64,000 bases of DNA from Tricholoma matsutake (GCA_026075535.2 AP026546.1:5208001-5272000), one strand, 5' to 3'. Numbered from the stretch's first letter, positions 42,646-55,830 are shown. A program made the numbers and translations. Notes: a model not told the origin generated them from the letters alone.

Positions 42646-43416
42646 CTAATTGTGAGAACCGGTGGGATCGGCCATGTTGTCATCATAGGACAATGATCTC
42701 ATTCGAATGTCTGAGAACCTGGGTTCGAATGATTTCAGATTATATTCCATCCTTTCCTTCAAGGTCGCATATGTCTTCAATGTGACATCTTGCTGTTCCA
42801 GCTTCTCAACCTTGGCCATGGTAGAGATGATGACTGGCATCCTTGTATGAGGTGCCAAGGTTGTTTTTCAGGGCTTTCACTTTGGCATGGCAGCTCAACA
42901 GCTCCCTGTCTGTCAATTTCTGCAACAGGATGAACTAACAGTCATACAAATGAGGACAAGGCACTTACTGGATCAGCAGGTAGCATTAGCTGGTTGCGGG
43001 CCAATGCATAGTAGTATGGTGTATCAGTCATGTTTCCAGACTGCAAAGTCATCAGTGAGAGGATAGACGAGGCAAACAAGACATGGCAACAGCCAAGAAA
43101 CAGCATCGGCCAAGACACGGCATCGGCCAAGACATGGCATCAGCTAAGACACAGCATTGGCCAACAGGATGACATCGGCCCAAGGATGGCATCAGGCCAA
43201 GATGGCTAGGCTGGCAGCAATGAGACTTTGAAAAGAAGGAAATCTTACCCCCCCATGTGCCATGTGTACATTGAATTCAACCTTCTTGCAATAGGCCTCC
43301 ATTTCCTGGTGGGTAGCTGGAATCATAAAATGGGGCACTAGATAGTGCTGCCCATTGTCACCTTGGATAACGACATATCCATCAGGAATATAAGTGTCAG
43401 TTTGCTGATTGCTCAT
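42646..43416 (-). pseudogene. Small intron-containing protein of unknown function (divergent partner A)
   Basis: Three exons: 43416-43249 (MSNQQTDTYI, then GYVVIQGDNGQHYLVPHFMI), 43040-42969, and 42919-42646. The introns 43041-43248 and 42920-42968 have GTAAG donors and CAG acceptors. The last exon has LTDRELLSCHAKVKALK, then SYKDASHHLY, then after a one-base shift near 42820 VEKLEQQDVTLK. I recall similar multi-copy proteins of unknown role in agaricomycetes (LVPxFM, then DPxLTxRE, then SYKDAxHxLY), but cannot verify that. About 165 residues. The first intron holds a GGCATCGGCC-type minisatellite. The gene may be a pseudogene through the shift. Confidence 0.5.
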
Positions 43417-43577
43417 GGTATAGATAACACAGATGATAACAAGTGATACCATTTAATCAGGACATTATTTGTTTGTATATATTATATATCGATCAACAAC
43501 ATGTGATTGTTGATTTTCAGTGTTTCACTCTTTTTCATCTCAACATCAACCCCACTGCCGCAGCCAACTCATCAACC
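43417..43577. promoter_or_regulatory. Short divergent intergenic region between partners A and B
   Basis: Only about 160 bases separate the two opposite start codons. A TATA-like ATATATTATATATCG at about 43478 and pyrimidine-rich TTTCACTCTTTTTC near 43523 precede the plus-strand start. Shared promoter function is inferred from the spacing. Confidence 0.4.
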
Positions 43578-45798
43578 ATGAACATTACATGCCAACAAGT
43601 GCTCGGCCAGATCAGTGAGATCGAGCAATCCATCTGCAATGGCCTTTGGGACCAAAATATCAAGGCCATGATGAAGGAAAGAAAATCAGCCCTTGTGAGT
43701 GGATTGGCATGCTATCAGATCAACGATGCACTTACAAATTGTAGAAAACATTATTTGCCTGGCAAAGAGAGGTTCTCACAGAGGATGTGCAGGCTGTCTT
43801 CCGGGCCAATGCCTTTTTGTGGGGATTTGTGGTAGCATGGTCAAAGTCAGACAGGACAGGGGACCAGAAGTTTATTGAAGGTCAACTGAGGGCAATGAAG
43901 ACCTTCGACAAGAAAAAGAGCATAACAGGTCCTGTGTCCACATTGGCTGGACCAACGGCAGCGGCAACAGCAGTTGGAATGGGAATGGCAAGGGCAGGTG
44001 GAACAGCCACTGCAGCGGGAATGGGAATGGCAGCGGGAATGGAAACGGCAGCAGGAATGGGAATGGTAGTGGGAATGGGAATGGCACTGGCACTGGCCAA
44101 GAAAGTGGGGCCGGCAGTGGCAAAGAAAGGAAGAGCAGCAGTGGCAATGGCATGAGGAGTGGCAGTGGCAATGGCAGCAGCAACACTGACACCAACAATG
44201 ATAGAAGTGGCACCGGCACTGGCCAAGATGTGGGCCCAACCAGAAGCATCAGGATCCAGACTTCCAGCCCCAGCCCAGTGACCAATGCTGCCAGCAATCA
44301 CAGTGAGACCCAGGCCATGAGAGGTGCAGAGTAGCAGGGGATTGGAGGAGGATTTTGATGAGGAGATGGAGAGCGATGCCAGTGCCAATCCCAGGATGGA
44401 GCGGAAGTGGCACAACGCAGCAAGGGCAGCACGAGGAGCACCCCAGCGAGGGAGTTTGCGAATGACGCTGTGTGCACAATGTGTCAGGCTTAGGCGTGAG
44501 TGTTGGGAGCAGGTGAATGGGAAAATGGCCTGCTACTTCTGTGGGAAAGGGAAAGTTCAGTGCGATCCAGAGGATGTGGATCGAGTGCCAAGAACCAAGA
44601 AAGCAAAAGGATCGGCAAGAAGAAAAGCAAAGAAGGTGCAATTTTCCAGTGAAGACAGTGGAGAGGAATTGTCTAGGCAGTTCACTGCAAGCCAAAAAGG
44701 AAAATCCAAAGGTTAGTTCTTCCATATCATGACACATAAAACCACTAACACATATACCCATAGCTGTGGAAGAGGATATCGACATGGCCGATCCCGAGCC
44801 TGAGCTGACTGCCCTCCCTGCCCTGACTCCCTACCCCTCTGCCGGTGACTACACCACCTTCACTGGACGTCTATACCAACTGGAGGAAGACATGTACAAG
44901 CCATGCACAGTGGAATGAAGAGTCATTCATAGAGTCCCAACTCCACATACAAGAACTCTGGGAGACGGTCGACTTGCTTCAAAACAGGGTGAACAACATT
45001 GAAGGATACTTTGGGTTGCAGGCAGGCACACAGCCCATTACGTTGTACAATGGTTACATGGCTGGGCAGGTGGTTCGCCTCGAGAGGACTCCAAGCAGGA
45101 GGGCAGAGGCAGATTGGGAAGAAATGACAGATGCCGAGGAAGGTGATGCCGCTCCCACTCCTGTTCCTGCTCCCAGTCCCAGTCCTGCTCCTGCTCCTGC
45201 TCCCGCCCCCGCCCCTGCTCCTGCTCCCACTCCTGCTGCTACTCCTGCTCCCACCCCAACTCCTGCTGCCACTCCTGCTCCCGCCCCAACTCCTGCTCCC
45301 ACTCCCATTGCCACTGCCAGCAACAAAGACAAACAGATGGCAGAACTGGTTGAGGAGGGGGGATTTGTTGAGGGTAACACTGAGCCTGAGCATGGTGAGG
45401 AGGGACTGGCTGTGCCAGAAGAGGTGGCAGGGGAAGCATCCTTGGCTGGTGCCCCCCCCATCCAAATTATTCCTGCCACACCACAGGATTCTCAAGAAAT
45501 GGTACAGCCCACAACATAAATGGCCCCACCACTCCCTCTCCTCTTCCCCCCAACATCGCTCGCTGAGCCCAAGCCTGCTGCCCCAGCATCGGCACTTACC
45601 CCATTGGCATTGGCAGTCGATGTAATCACCTCACCCTGGCCCTCCCCTCCCCCTGCACAGCTGCACTGATCTTCATGCGGGCTGACCCCTGGTCCATCTG
45701 GACTACATTCCAGAAGTACCACCCCTCAGCTGAACCCAAGGAAGAGAGCAGGAAAATCTGAGGACAGAGGGGAGATGAAGCGAGGCAGAAAAGAATAG
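43578..45798 (+). pseudogene. Zn(II)2Cys6-like cluster protein with coiled coil and Ala-Pro tail (divergent partner B)
   Basis: Starts MNITCQQVLG. After a shift near 43770, VFRANAFLWGFVVAWSKSD lies in the frame that continues to 44711. That frame holds three in-frame TGA codons (44153-44155, 44279-44281, 44318-44320), each consistent with CGA. A cluster C-x2-C-x6-C-x9-C-x2-C-x6-C (CAQC...MACYFC) spans about 44474-44567, the spacing of fungal Zn(II)2Cys6 DNA-binding domains. A 52-bp intron (44712-44763; CACTAACAC branch) follows, then a one-base insertion near 44916. The rest has a coiled coil (LHIQELWETVDLLQNRVNNI) and an Ala-Pro repeat. A TAA at 45517, a TGA at 45667 and a TAG at 45796 lie in the last frame. 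Function unknown; DNA binding is inferred. Confidence 0.5.
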
Positions 45799-45883
45799 AT
45801 GTGATTCGGCATGTACATAAAAGTTGGACTATCTTTTTTTTCACATTACATAGTGTTTTATTTGTAAATCTATGTGGCAAATT

Positions 45884-48800
45884 TCACTTTTTTAATTCTC
45901 TGTCTCCTCCCAACAGCCTGGGTTGAAATGGCTTCCTGCTGTGCAAGGTCATTGGCTGTCCTTTGGATAGGTCGTGCTCGTGCCGAGGATGGATTTGCTG
46001 CCGATCCTGGTGTTGCCATTGCCGATCATACTTTTGCTGTTGCCAATGTTGCCGTTGCCGATCATAAGCATTAAGGAGAGATGGAACAGTGGACTCAGCT
46101 GAATGACCCTTTGTGTAAAGGATCGTTGCCCGTCATGAGTGCAAGAGGTGGAGTAGCCATTTGTAGTAAGCACGACCGTTCATGTGTCAAAGACGAGCGT
46201 CAATATTTGCTGATGTTCAGCTGTCATCAATAAGTCTAGTTGAATTGAGATGGTCAGTGTATATCAAGGTGGAGTCATCCAGAGGATCTGAGAGGATGAG
46301 ACCACCAATGATTCCAACCAGCTCCCCATGGAGAATTGATATGTTGCAGCCAAGGAGCCTCATGACCATGGTGTGTGGACCAGTGATTGCAGAGGTGACA
46401 GATTTGTCATCCAAAAGGCCAGCAGAGGCGGGCACCATGGAGCCATCAGTTCCCCAGAGTTGAGAGCCCCGAGAAGCTTCACATGGGAGGAAGAGGTTAG
46501 CGTGCACAATGGATTGGATGAAATTCTCAGCCTGATGCTGTCTATATGATTGAGAGAGCAAAAGGTCAGCTGGACCAGAGTAGAGCACTCCGATTTGGGC
46601 CAAAGAGAAGAAGTTCTTGATCAGATCCCAATTCTTCATTTGAGCGAGTGACCAGTTTCCAGGTGGAAGTGCCCTAACAATAAAGGTGGTCAGATTCTGA
46701 CAGTTTATAGCCCAGCCACCAATGTGACTTAGCAAATGGAAGCCCATGGAGCGAAGTGACCAAATGGCATGACCATTTGGGTGTTCAGCTTGAGGGACCG
46801 ACCACTTGATAAGTGATAACGCATGAGAGATAGAGCAGTGTCCATCGAGGAGATGGCTTTGATTGGTTTGGCGAAGAGAGAGACCAAGTTTAGACATTTG
46901 ATCCTGCGCAATGATCCACGCAGCAGGAATTGAGCCTAGAAAACGAGTGAACGATCTGCTCAAGCCCTCGTGATCAAGGGGGTATATGCATCTGTTTATC
47001 TGACATGTCCAGTCTGCCAAAGTGATCAGAGCCATTGTTCTATAAGCTGGGATATGATGGTTTATATCCCATGCAAGACCATTGATGGCAATACCAGTGT
47101 TGATACGTGCTAATGATGGGAAGTCGAAGCCGCCAAGTGCGAGGGGAAGGGTTGATACCCAAGATGAGGGACAGAAGAGAAATCCAAGGATATCATGCAT
47201 GTGCTTCATGATTCTCTGGTCCAAATGGATCACATCATTGTGGAGAATTGGTTGGAGGGAGAGTAAAGCACAGCATCAGGAAACAACATTCTGTGAAATG
47301 ATTTTACATAGAAGTGTGAAAGGGGACCGGAATGAAAAGGCAGGAAAGGAGAAGGAGTCGATGATGTCCACAAGTTCTAGGTAATGGTTCTTGGGATCAT
47401 CGACCTGAGTGTGTAAGAAATTAAACTCATTAGTGGACACAGGGATCTCGTGCTCTGTGATTGTCCATGGGTCAGTACCCGGGACATTGGTGATTGACTG
47501 AAGGGGGAGAGACTTCAAGTTTGGAGGCAAATCTGGGCAGTTGAGATTATGTAGGGTAGTCTTCTCCCATGAAGTTAGCCACCTGTAAACAAATTGGAAA
47601 TGCTCCATGGCCAGTGTGAAACATCTGAGAGCAGGGAAGGTCAGCACAGCAATGTAAGAATCATCGGTAGCTTCAGCCATGGTGAAGTGTAGTGAGGCTG
47701 CATCGTCAGGAAGGTGTGGGTTGTTTACCATTTTGGATGTGCTCTGGATGACAATGCAGTCAGGGTCTAGTGATGCTAGGTTGTCCAAGTAACGATGACC
47801 AAGGCTGGTAGTAATGGTGGCCTTGAATGGTGACATTGGTCCACCCTGCTTGGTGACTCCATCAACTATGATAGGATCTGCGATGCCAAAAGCTGTCTGG
47901 GGAAAACATCGAGTTGACAATTGAGCTGCGTGATCCAAATCAGCTACAGTCTGGGGTAAACCATAAGCAGTGCAAGCATCGTAAAAGCCCTGAGGAGCAA
48001 GGTAATCAAAACCCTTCATCTGGTCTCACTTCAGGAGATAAAGAGAAGTTTTAGTATGGTGGCTCCACACTTTCAGCCCACTGAGGAAACTCATCAGATC
48101 ATGAGTTTGCACACCAGGCTGAGTGGCAACTTGAGTCTCAGGAATAATACCCATTCGAGCAGCATAAGGCGAGAGCTTGAAATTGAGCCAGGTCATGGGT
48201 GAGTTTGCTAGAAAATTGGAGATGAGGAGACCTCTCCAGTTTGATAGGTCAGTACAGATCCCACACTTGTGAAAATAAGTGAGGTGAGTGTCCTTGATAT
48301 TACCCAGAAAACTCGTGTTAACAACCAAATAGTTGTGTAGATCCAAAACAAGCTGGAGAACTTTGTCAGATAGGTTTTTGATGCACCACTTTTCCCATCC
48401 ATCTGGACCAGGTGAAGGTTGAGGATTCCCTTTGCGAAGCATGGCATGAAAATCAGCTAATGTAGCTACTATTGGCCATAGGAAAGGGTCATCTATGACA
48501 TGATTTTTGACGGTCAAAACAGATGGAGGGGTGAGCCATGGTTTTGGCTTATTTGGGGGTGCTGAGCAATTGTAAAGCCTGGTGAAGTACTGCCTGGTTT
48601 CTTCAGCAACAAGGGCAGGGTCAGTAGCAATGCCACCAGGTGACAATGTAGAGTTGACTGCTGTAGGAAGGGGAACAAAAGCTGCAGAACCAGACATCAG
48701 TTTCTTAGAGGAACCACCTGAGAGTACCCCCTTGATTCGACCCGCATCATATCGCCTAGCCTGTTCAAGAATTTCAGCCTTCTTGGCAGCATATAGGCCT

Positions 48801-50375
48801 TTGTGACAATTATGCCTAGCGTCAACCAGATATTCAGTAACAGACTTGAAGGATGACTCTTCAAGGAGTGTGTATTGTGCTGAGTACTGGTCAAAGATCA
48901 CTTGTGAGCCATATGACATCTGCCTAGCATTACCCTTGGATTGTGAGATCGCCCCCCTGAGATGTCTGATGAGAGCAACAAACTCTCTGATGCAAGGGGA
49001 AGTAACCTGCCTCTTGACAAACCTATATGGTTTATTTTGACTGAAGGAGTTGACTGCTGCCTGCTCAATGATTGTAGTCAGTAATTTATACCTTTCAGTG
49101 TATGTTTCGTCACTGGTTATTTCTGTTTGAAAAATTGTCGCATTAGATGCCACAAGACGATCCACGGAATTGGCAAAGAGGGCAAATTTGAACTTGTTGT
49201 CCTTTGTGGGGTACTTGATCCTTGGAGGTGGGAGGGGCATGGACAGGATGAATAGGGTTGACGAGACCATCAAAACATTAGGGACCAATAACTTCATAAT
49301 GAACTTGGCTTTGATGGCCCTGTGGTCAGAGCCAGGGATCCAAGTTGGGTTGGTCGAGATCTCAGAGTCTAGAAGACAAGTGGTAGAGATGACTACACGA
49401 TCAATGATGTTGCCACCATCAGTCAAACGCCAACCTCAGCTCGTCCAGTCTATGAAACGATTGCGATCTGGACATATCTTCCACAGGTCAGTACCATGAG
49501 TGTTTTGGAGGAAATTTTTGAATGTTTGTTGGGCCAATGCATTATCGGAGGCACGCTCAGAGGCTGCGACCATGGCTTTGAGGTCACCAAAAAGGGACCA
49601 TGAGTTTTTTGTATCTTGTACCACATCCATCAGACATGTCCAAAAATTGAGTGACAAATCATCTGCACCAGGGTCACATGGGGCATAGACGGCAAAGACA
49701 TGGTGAATGAAAGAAGTTGAAGAAGAAGAGAGTGTAGGAACAACGACATTGACACATAAAACACGACCCTTGAGAGGTTCGAGTTTTAGGGGAACACGAG
49801 CCACAATTTGTACATCCTTCCAGACACCTAGGATAATCCCCCACTTTGCCAAAGTAGAGGGCGATGCACATGGTACCACCTTCTCTTCAAAGACCTCATA
49901 ATTTGAGATTTGGAGATTTGAGGCAACATTAGTCTGAGTCTTAGTTGCTGAGAGTGCAAAGAAATGGGGGGCTAGCTTCATGAGAAGTGGACCAATGATT
50001 GCCAGTTTAACAGGGCTCATCAGTCCATTAGCATTCAGTGCACAAACCGCGAGTTCAGACTGTGCAAACATGGGCATAGCCATAGTCATATTAATACACA
50101 ACAGCAGAACAAGAAAAGGTATCAGAACACTAAGTCGAAAATGTAGGTTCACAGTGCATGACAAAGGGTAGGATGATCTGGAGAGAGGCAAGAAATTGGG
50201 ACTAGATGCAGCTCGGGGGACAAGAGCACAGTAGACTGATGGGTCACCAATACAAGCAGAGGGCGACACAGATGAGAGAACCAAGGACTCCACATCACAA
50301 GAGGGTGAAAGCATACAGATGGGACCAAGCATACGAAAAGAAGAAAAAGTGGGAAAATTGGGCACAGTATATATG
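45884..50375 (-). pseudogene. LINE (second family) endonuclease-RT-RNase H, 3' part
   Basis: In the minus strand, one frame runs from the gypsy insertion to 45884. Endonuclease: ELAVCALNANGLMSPVKLA (about 50040), VYAPCDPG (about 49690) and, past a stop, WIPGSDHRAI (about 49330). RT: NPQPSPGPDGWEKWCIKNL, then MKGFDYLAPQGFYDA, GGPMSPF and ATDDSYIAVLTF (catalytic box). C-terminal RNase H: LWGTDGSMVPAS. The frame is interrupted only by TGA at 49436, 48026, 47276, 46217, 46187 and 46133, each where Arg is expected. No TAA or TAG was seen. Its 5' half lies beyond two LTR-element insertions. Confidence 0.85.
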
Positions 50376-50801
50376 TATAAGGGCAACCTAAGCCTCTAGC
50401 AAAGGGAAATCCGAAGTTAAAATTATGCTACATAATACAGGGATTGGGGGCGCACCTAGCAAAGGGAAATCCGAAGAGAAAACTCTAAGGATCCCCTTGC
50501 TGATGCCCAGTATATGTGAAGACGACAAAAATCAAATATAACCTAAAAATAGAAAAAGGCGGAGATAGGCGGATCAAGGCCACCGAATGACATCATACCA
50601 AGGGGTATGTGTCGGAAGGGGTACTCCGCCTCTAAATATAAAAGTGTCAACATATACAAACATGATAGCAAGGGAAAATTAGTAATAAAATCCGGAAAAA
50701 TCATAGAAAATGAAGAATAGAAGGAAATGAGGTGGGGAAAAATATGGGACAAACATAAAAAATAGGAAAAACACACAGGGCACCCCCCTAGTCCCCTTAC
50801 A
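50376..50801 (-). repeat. 3' LTR of the Ty3/gypsy element
   Basis: In the minus strand it runs from TGTAAGGGG to CCCTTATA. The upstream polypurine tract AGAGAGGGGG adjoins it, overlapping the pol stop codon. Confidence 0.9.
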
Positions 50802-50812
50802 TCACCCCCTCT

Positions 50813-53800
50813 CTATGATGCATCGCCCCGATGCATTCGAAATCGTATACAACCAAAGTCCGTGACTTGAATGCGACGCGGTGCAGCAGTGTGCCGTCGG
50901 TGGAATTCCTTGATTAACCAAGGGGCATTTACGTCAGACTCTTCGATCCATGAGTTCTCCTCATACCCATAACCCTTCCAATGTACCAAATACTGGAGTT
51001 TTCCTCGACGCAAACGGCTGTCCAAGATTGACTCGACTTCATATTGGGGTTCTCCCTCGATCACTGTAGGTGGTGGTGGTGGGTGTGAATGGCGTCCCGG
51101 GAACGGATCTGGGGGAGCTGGAAGCAATTTGACGACATGGAAGACAGGATGGAGTCTGGACATGGAGGCTGGGAGGCATAGACGATAGGCATGTGTTCCA
51201 ACGCACTTGACAATGGGGAAAGGTCCCAAGAAGCGATGAGCGAGTTTCTTGGATGGACATGTAGTGGAGATGTCACTGGAGTCAAGATAAACTCGATCAC
51301 CAACCTTGTACTGAGGGGTTGGGGAGTGGCGTTGGTTGTAAAATCGCGCCATGTCGTCCTTCGCCTTTGCTAAGGCTGCCCTTGCCTCCTCCAAGCTATC
51401 CCTCATGCGTTCTGTGAACTCATTCACTGTCTCGATGTGTGAGGGAGTTTGGCGAGGTTCAAATCCCATGCGTGGATGTCGTCCAGTGTCTAAGAGGAAA
51501 GGGGTCTGTTGAGTGGAAGCATGGACATGGTTGTTGTACCCAAACTCGGCCAAAGGAAGGAGATCATCCCAATCGTCCTGGCGTTCATTGACAAAGAGGT
51601 GGATGTACTGCTCCAGTTCCTGGTTGACTCGCTCTGTCTGGCCATCAGTTTGTGGGTGATAAGCAGTTGAAGCGAGGAGTTTGATCCCCAGGAGTCGGTA
51701 CAGCTCATGAGTGAACTCTGCCATGAACTGAGGGCCACGATCCGAGAGGAAGGCACCAGGAAGTCCATGTAATTTCCACACGTGGTGGAGGTAGAGTCGA
51801 GCGGCACCTAGGGCACTGACAGTGGTGTGAGTGGGAATGAAGTGAGCGCGTTTTCCCACTGAGTCAACTGTGCACATCACCGCATCAAACCCATTTGACT
51901 CTGGCAACTCCACCACAAAGTCGACGCTAATGACATCCCAACGACTCTCTGGAACAGGAAGAGGGTGTAGCTCACCAATAGGCTTGCGATGAGGGACCTT
52001 GGTGCGTAAGCAAAGGTCACAAGTGCAACAATACTGACCAATGAGCCGTGACATTTGTGGCCACCAATAGTTCCATGAGGTGAGCTCCAAGGTCTTCCAG
52101 CGTCCGGGGTGGCCAGCAATCTGTGAGTCATGGTGTTGGGATATGATGCGCCGGCGAAGGTCTGGGTCATTGGGAACATAGATGTGATCCCTGAAATACA
52201 ACAAGTCCTCCTTTTCAGCCCACTCTGCTGCACGTAAGGAAAGGGTTGATCCCTTCCTCAGTTCTTTAACAGCTCGGGCGACAACATCCTCATGTAAACC
52301 GCTAAGGTTTGCGCGACGAATGTCACGTAGGATGTCCCGCTCCTCGCCCTGGGGTACGATGCCTTCCAGTGCCCGAATGGTGAACAGGTCTGGCTGCAAC
52401 AGCACAATGTTTTGGTTGTCACCGCTGCCATCCCCATGGTCTGCACGTCAGGATAGGGCATCGGTCTTCCCCATGCTGCGACCCGGACGGTGGTGCAAGG
52501 AGAAGTTGAATCTAGATAGATACAGGGACCAACGAGCTTGACGACGGTTCAATTTCTTGGCCATCATGAAGTACTTGAGGTTCTTGTGATCCGTCCAAAT
52601 TTCCACCTTGTGTTGGGCACCCTCGAGGAAGTGTCGCCACTCCTCAAGCACATGCATTATCACCAACATCTCCTTGTCATGGATCTCAAAGTTTCTCTCT
52701 ACAGCACTAAGGCTTTTGGAGTAGAATGCAACAGGATGCCACTTCTGGTCCTCCGGAGACTGCTGAGACAACACAGTGCCCGTCGCAAAGTCAGAACTGT
52801 CGGCTTCTACACGAAAAGGACGCGAATCATCAGCAAAGGTAAGGATCGGAGCGGAAGTGACCATGTCCTTAAGCTTTTCAAACGCCTCCTGTTGTGCATT
52901 ATCCCACCTCCATGCCTCCTTTCCTGTCAAGTCGAACAGCGGTCGTGCATGATGTGAGAAATCCTTGATAAAACGCTGATAAAAATTGATGAAGCCCAGG
53001 AAAGACTGCACCTCCTTCTTGTTCGTGGGCATCGGCCAAGCTGTGACCCCGTTTACCTTGATAGGATCCATCTCCACTTGACCCTCCGAGATAATCAGGC
53101 CGAGGTACTCGATCTTGGTCCTTTTGAACTCGCATTTGTCCTGACGAAGGTAGAGTTTGTACCGTCGAAGTCGCTCTAGGACAAGGCGCGTGATGCGATG
53201 GTGCTCTTCAACCATGCGAGTGAAGATGAGGATGTCGTTGAGATAGATGCAGACAACGCCTTCGAGGATGAGGTCATGGAAGATGTTGTTCATCATGGTC
53301 TGAAAGGTGGCAGGGCTATTAGTAAGGCCAAAGAACATGACAAGCAGTTCAAAAAGACCATGGTTGGTACGAAAGGCTGCCTTCCACTCATCTCCCTCCT
53401 TTATCCTCACATTATTATAGCCCCAACGGACATCGAGCTTGGTGAAGTATCGGGCTCCACAGAGCTGGTTTACGAGTTCGGAGATGAGGGGTAGTGGGTA
53501 GCAATTTTTGACCGTGATGTTGTTGAGTCTTCTGTAGTCTTGAACTGGTCGAAGTGAGCCATCCTTCTTCTTGACAAAGAAAAAGGGAGAGGCCATGGGT
53601 GACTTCGATGGTCAAATATGTCCAGAGGCCAGGTGCTCGTCGATGAACTGGTCAAGCTGCCATTGTTCTTCTGGAGAGAGAGGATAGACCTTGCAGGATG
53701 AAGGGGTTGCGCCGGGGGTGAGTTTGATCGTGTGATCCCATGGCTTACGCGCAGGAAGAGAGTTGAATGACTCCTTGGAGAACACGTCTTCAAACTCATG

Positions 53801-54715
53801 GAGATGAGGGAGTAAGGAGTTAGTAGAGGATTTAGCAGTGTTGTTTTTGTGGAAGGCCTCGGCGAGGCATTGGGATATGTTCGATGTGGCACACACCTCA
53901 TGCGATGAGCGAATCACAGTGTAGAAGATCCGATCACCCTCCTCCACTTCCTCTGGGTCCTCATCATCATCATCCAAGTCCGGCATTAGATCAGGAACCC
54001 CTTCCAATTCCACTTCAGGTATAGGCAGGGGTCCAGCACGACACTTCTGAGTTCGTCGTATTGCCGCCTTCTGTCCACGACGTTCTTGCCTGGCTTCTGT
54101 GAAACACATCCGACAGCGGGATGGACATCGGCTCATGGTAACCTCCCCGGTGCGCCAGTCGACCTCCGGGTTATGGTCTCGAAGCCATGGATATCCCAAA
54201 ATCACCTTTTGCTTTCCTAATTGAGTGACAGCAAAAAGGGCATGCTCACTATGATCTTTGTAATGGAGAACCAGGTCTGCAACCTCTCGGATGGCACCAG
54301 CTTCATTTGGGGATCCATCCATGTTATATACAGGTATCGGACGTGAGAGTGAGCGAGTATTTAGACAATGTTGTTGTACCAGATGGGAATCGATGAAGAG
54401 ACCAGTCGCACCAGAGTCCAGGAGCGCAGAGACACCAAGTATCTGTCCAGTGTCGGTCGTCTGCAGTTCGATGGCTAGGTTTAAGGAATGTGCAGAGGGA
54501 GTGGATGCCACAATATACTTGCGTGGTAGTTTACGCTCCCATGATTTAATTTTGGGACGTGGAGTAGAAGGAGAGATGGGGAGAGCAGGTACGTCTTTAG
54601 CCAACTTCGAAGGGTCAGAGAGGGGAGCAGTCACAGAAATGGATTCATTCTCTGGGGATTCAACTGACAAGACTTCAAAGCGGTTATGGACAGGCAGTGA
54701 GGGCGTACGATTCAC
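50813..54715 (-). pseudogene. Pol of the Ty3/gypsy element (PR-RT-RH-IN-chromodomain)
   Basis: Protease ALLDSGATGLFID (about 54400). RT: GSLRPVQDYRRLN, LDVRWGYNNVRI (motif A), then VCIYLNDILIF, where the catalytic YLDD reads YLND (Asn codon at 53237-53239, a CpG-type change). RNase H: FRVEADSSDFATG. Integrase: HDSQIAGHPGRWKTLE, CDLCLRTK, ISVDFVVELP, LSDRGPQFMAEF and YHPQTDGQTERVNQELEQYI. Chromodomain: YEVESILDS, then LQYLVHWKGYGYEENSWIEE. TGA at 53612-53614 and 52448-52450 break the frame where Arg is expected. The normal stop is TAG at 50813. Confidence 0.88.
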
Positions 54716-55830
54716 TCACTGCAAATAGGAAAATCTTGCTCCTCTACAACTTCCAGCTTAACCTCCTCTGCAACTTGATCCTTCGCTTCCTCAACATCTA
54801 CAAGCGCCAACAAATCTTGCAGGAGTTCATCTCGTCCCTCGGGGGTGAGCATGCGGATATCCTGACGATGGGGACACGCTCCAGCCCTGTGTCCAGGTTC
54901 CCCACAACGGTAGCAGAGATCCAACTTACATGCACGGCTGCGGGCTGCATCAACATCCATTGGTACCGGGACATTGATGGCTGGTGTGGGAGTTTGATGA
55001 ACAGGAATGGGGTTAGGGTGGGGAAGGCTTCGATTGAAGGTGTAGGGTGTATGAGTGGTAGTTGGAGCACGGAATGCAGCATTAAATGCCGCATTTGTGA
55101 GTCGGTTCTCGTCACAGAGTGAAGCAGCTTCATACCAAGCAAGGATATCATCGTCCGCTGGGCGCCCTTCCAACATCTGTGCAATCTGGTCCTGAATTTC
55201 TCGGTTGAGCCCCCGTCGGAACTTCACCACCACTGGTAACCCACTCCCATATCCTGCCATGTCCACCAAATCCTTGAACTCATCGATATAGTCGTCCACG
55301 GATTGACGTCCCTGGTGGTAAGCGGATGACTCAAGTCATGTCACTGCTCGGTGGCGTTCATTGAGGGGGCAGAAGTGGCGTATGAACTCAGCTCGAAAGT
55401 CACCCCAAGTGGAGAAAGGTAGAGAACCGAGTTCCTTAGTTTGACGTAGGATACAGTCCACATAGAGATAGGCGCGTTCAGATTTCATGTATGTGAAGGC
55501 CCAATAAATTTTTGCAGCCTCATCGACAAATTGATGCGACTGGAGACTAATGTATAACTCACAGGAATTAAGGAATGCACATCCCTGCGCACGTGCACCA
55601 TTAAATTCGGCGGGGGGGGACGGTTTGATCTGGGCATGTTCCTTAGTGGATGCGTTTGGCAAAACGTCGTTGTTGGGTGCGCTTGGAGTCGTAAAGGGGG
55701 AACTATTGGTCATAGGGTTAGCCTGGAGGGTCCTAACGAAGTTTTCAATCGTAGATTTAAGCGAGTCAATTTGCGCGCGCATTCCAGAAACGTCACTTTC
55801 AAGCGCGTCGAAGCGTTCTGATGCGTCCAT
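54712..55830 (-). pseudogene. Gag of the Ty3/gypsy element
   Basis: Starts MDASERFDAL. The N-terminal part is coiled coil (residues 1-30), then a Gag core (PPAEFNGARAQGCAFLNSCE, then WGDFRAEFIRHFCPLNERHR), and a CCHC knuckle CYRCGEPGHRAGAC near the end (about 54885). TGA at 55336-55338 interrupts it where Arg is expected (AVT-stop-LESSAY). Gag ends at 54712, and pol begins in the -1 frame. The role is particle assembly and RNA packaging. Confidence 0.85.

Noticed and set aside
44324..44716. A zinc-knuckle (retroviral CCHC) reading of the Cys cluster
   Set aside because: There is no His in the right place. The spacing C-x2-C-x6-C-x9-C-x2-C-x6-C fits a Zn(II)2Cys6-type cluster instead.
45131..45625. 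A Pro/Leu-rich frame overlapping the tail of partner B
   Set aside because: It is a frame shadow of the Ala-Pro repeat in the plus-strand gene and shares no motif with any family.
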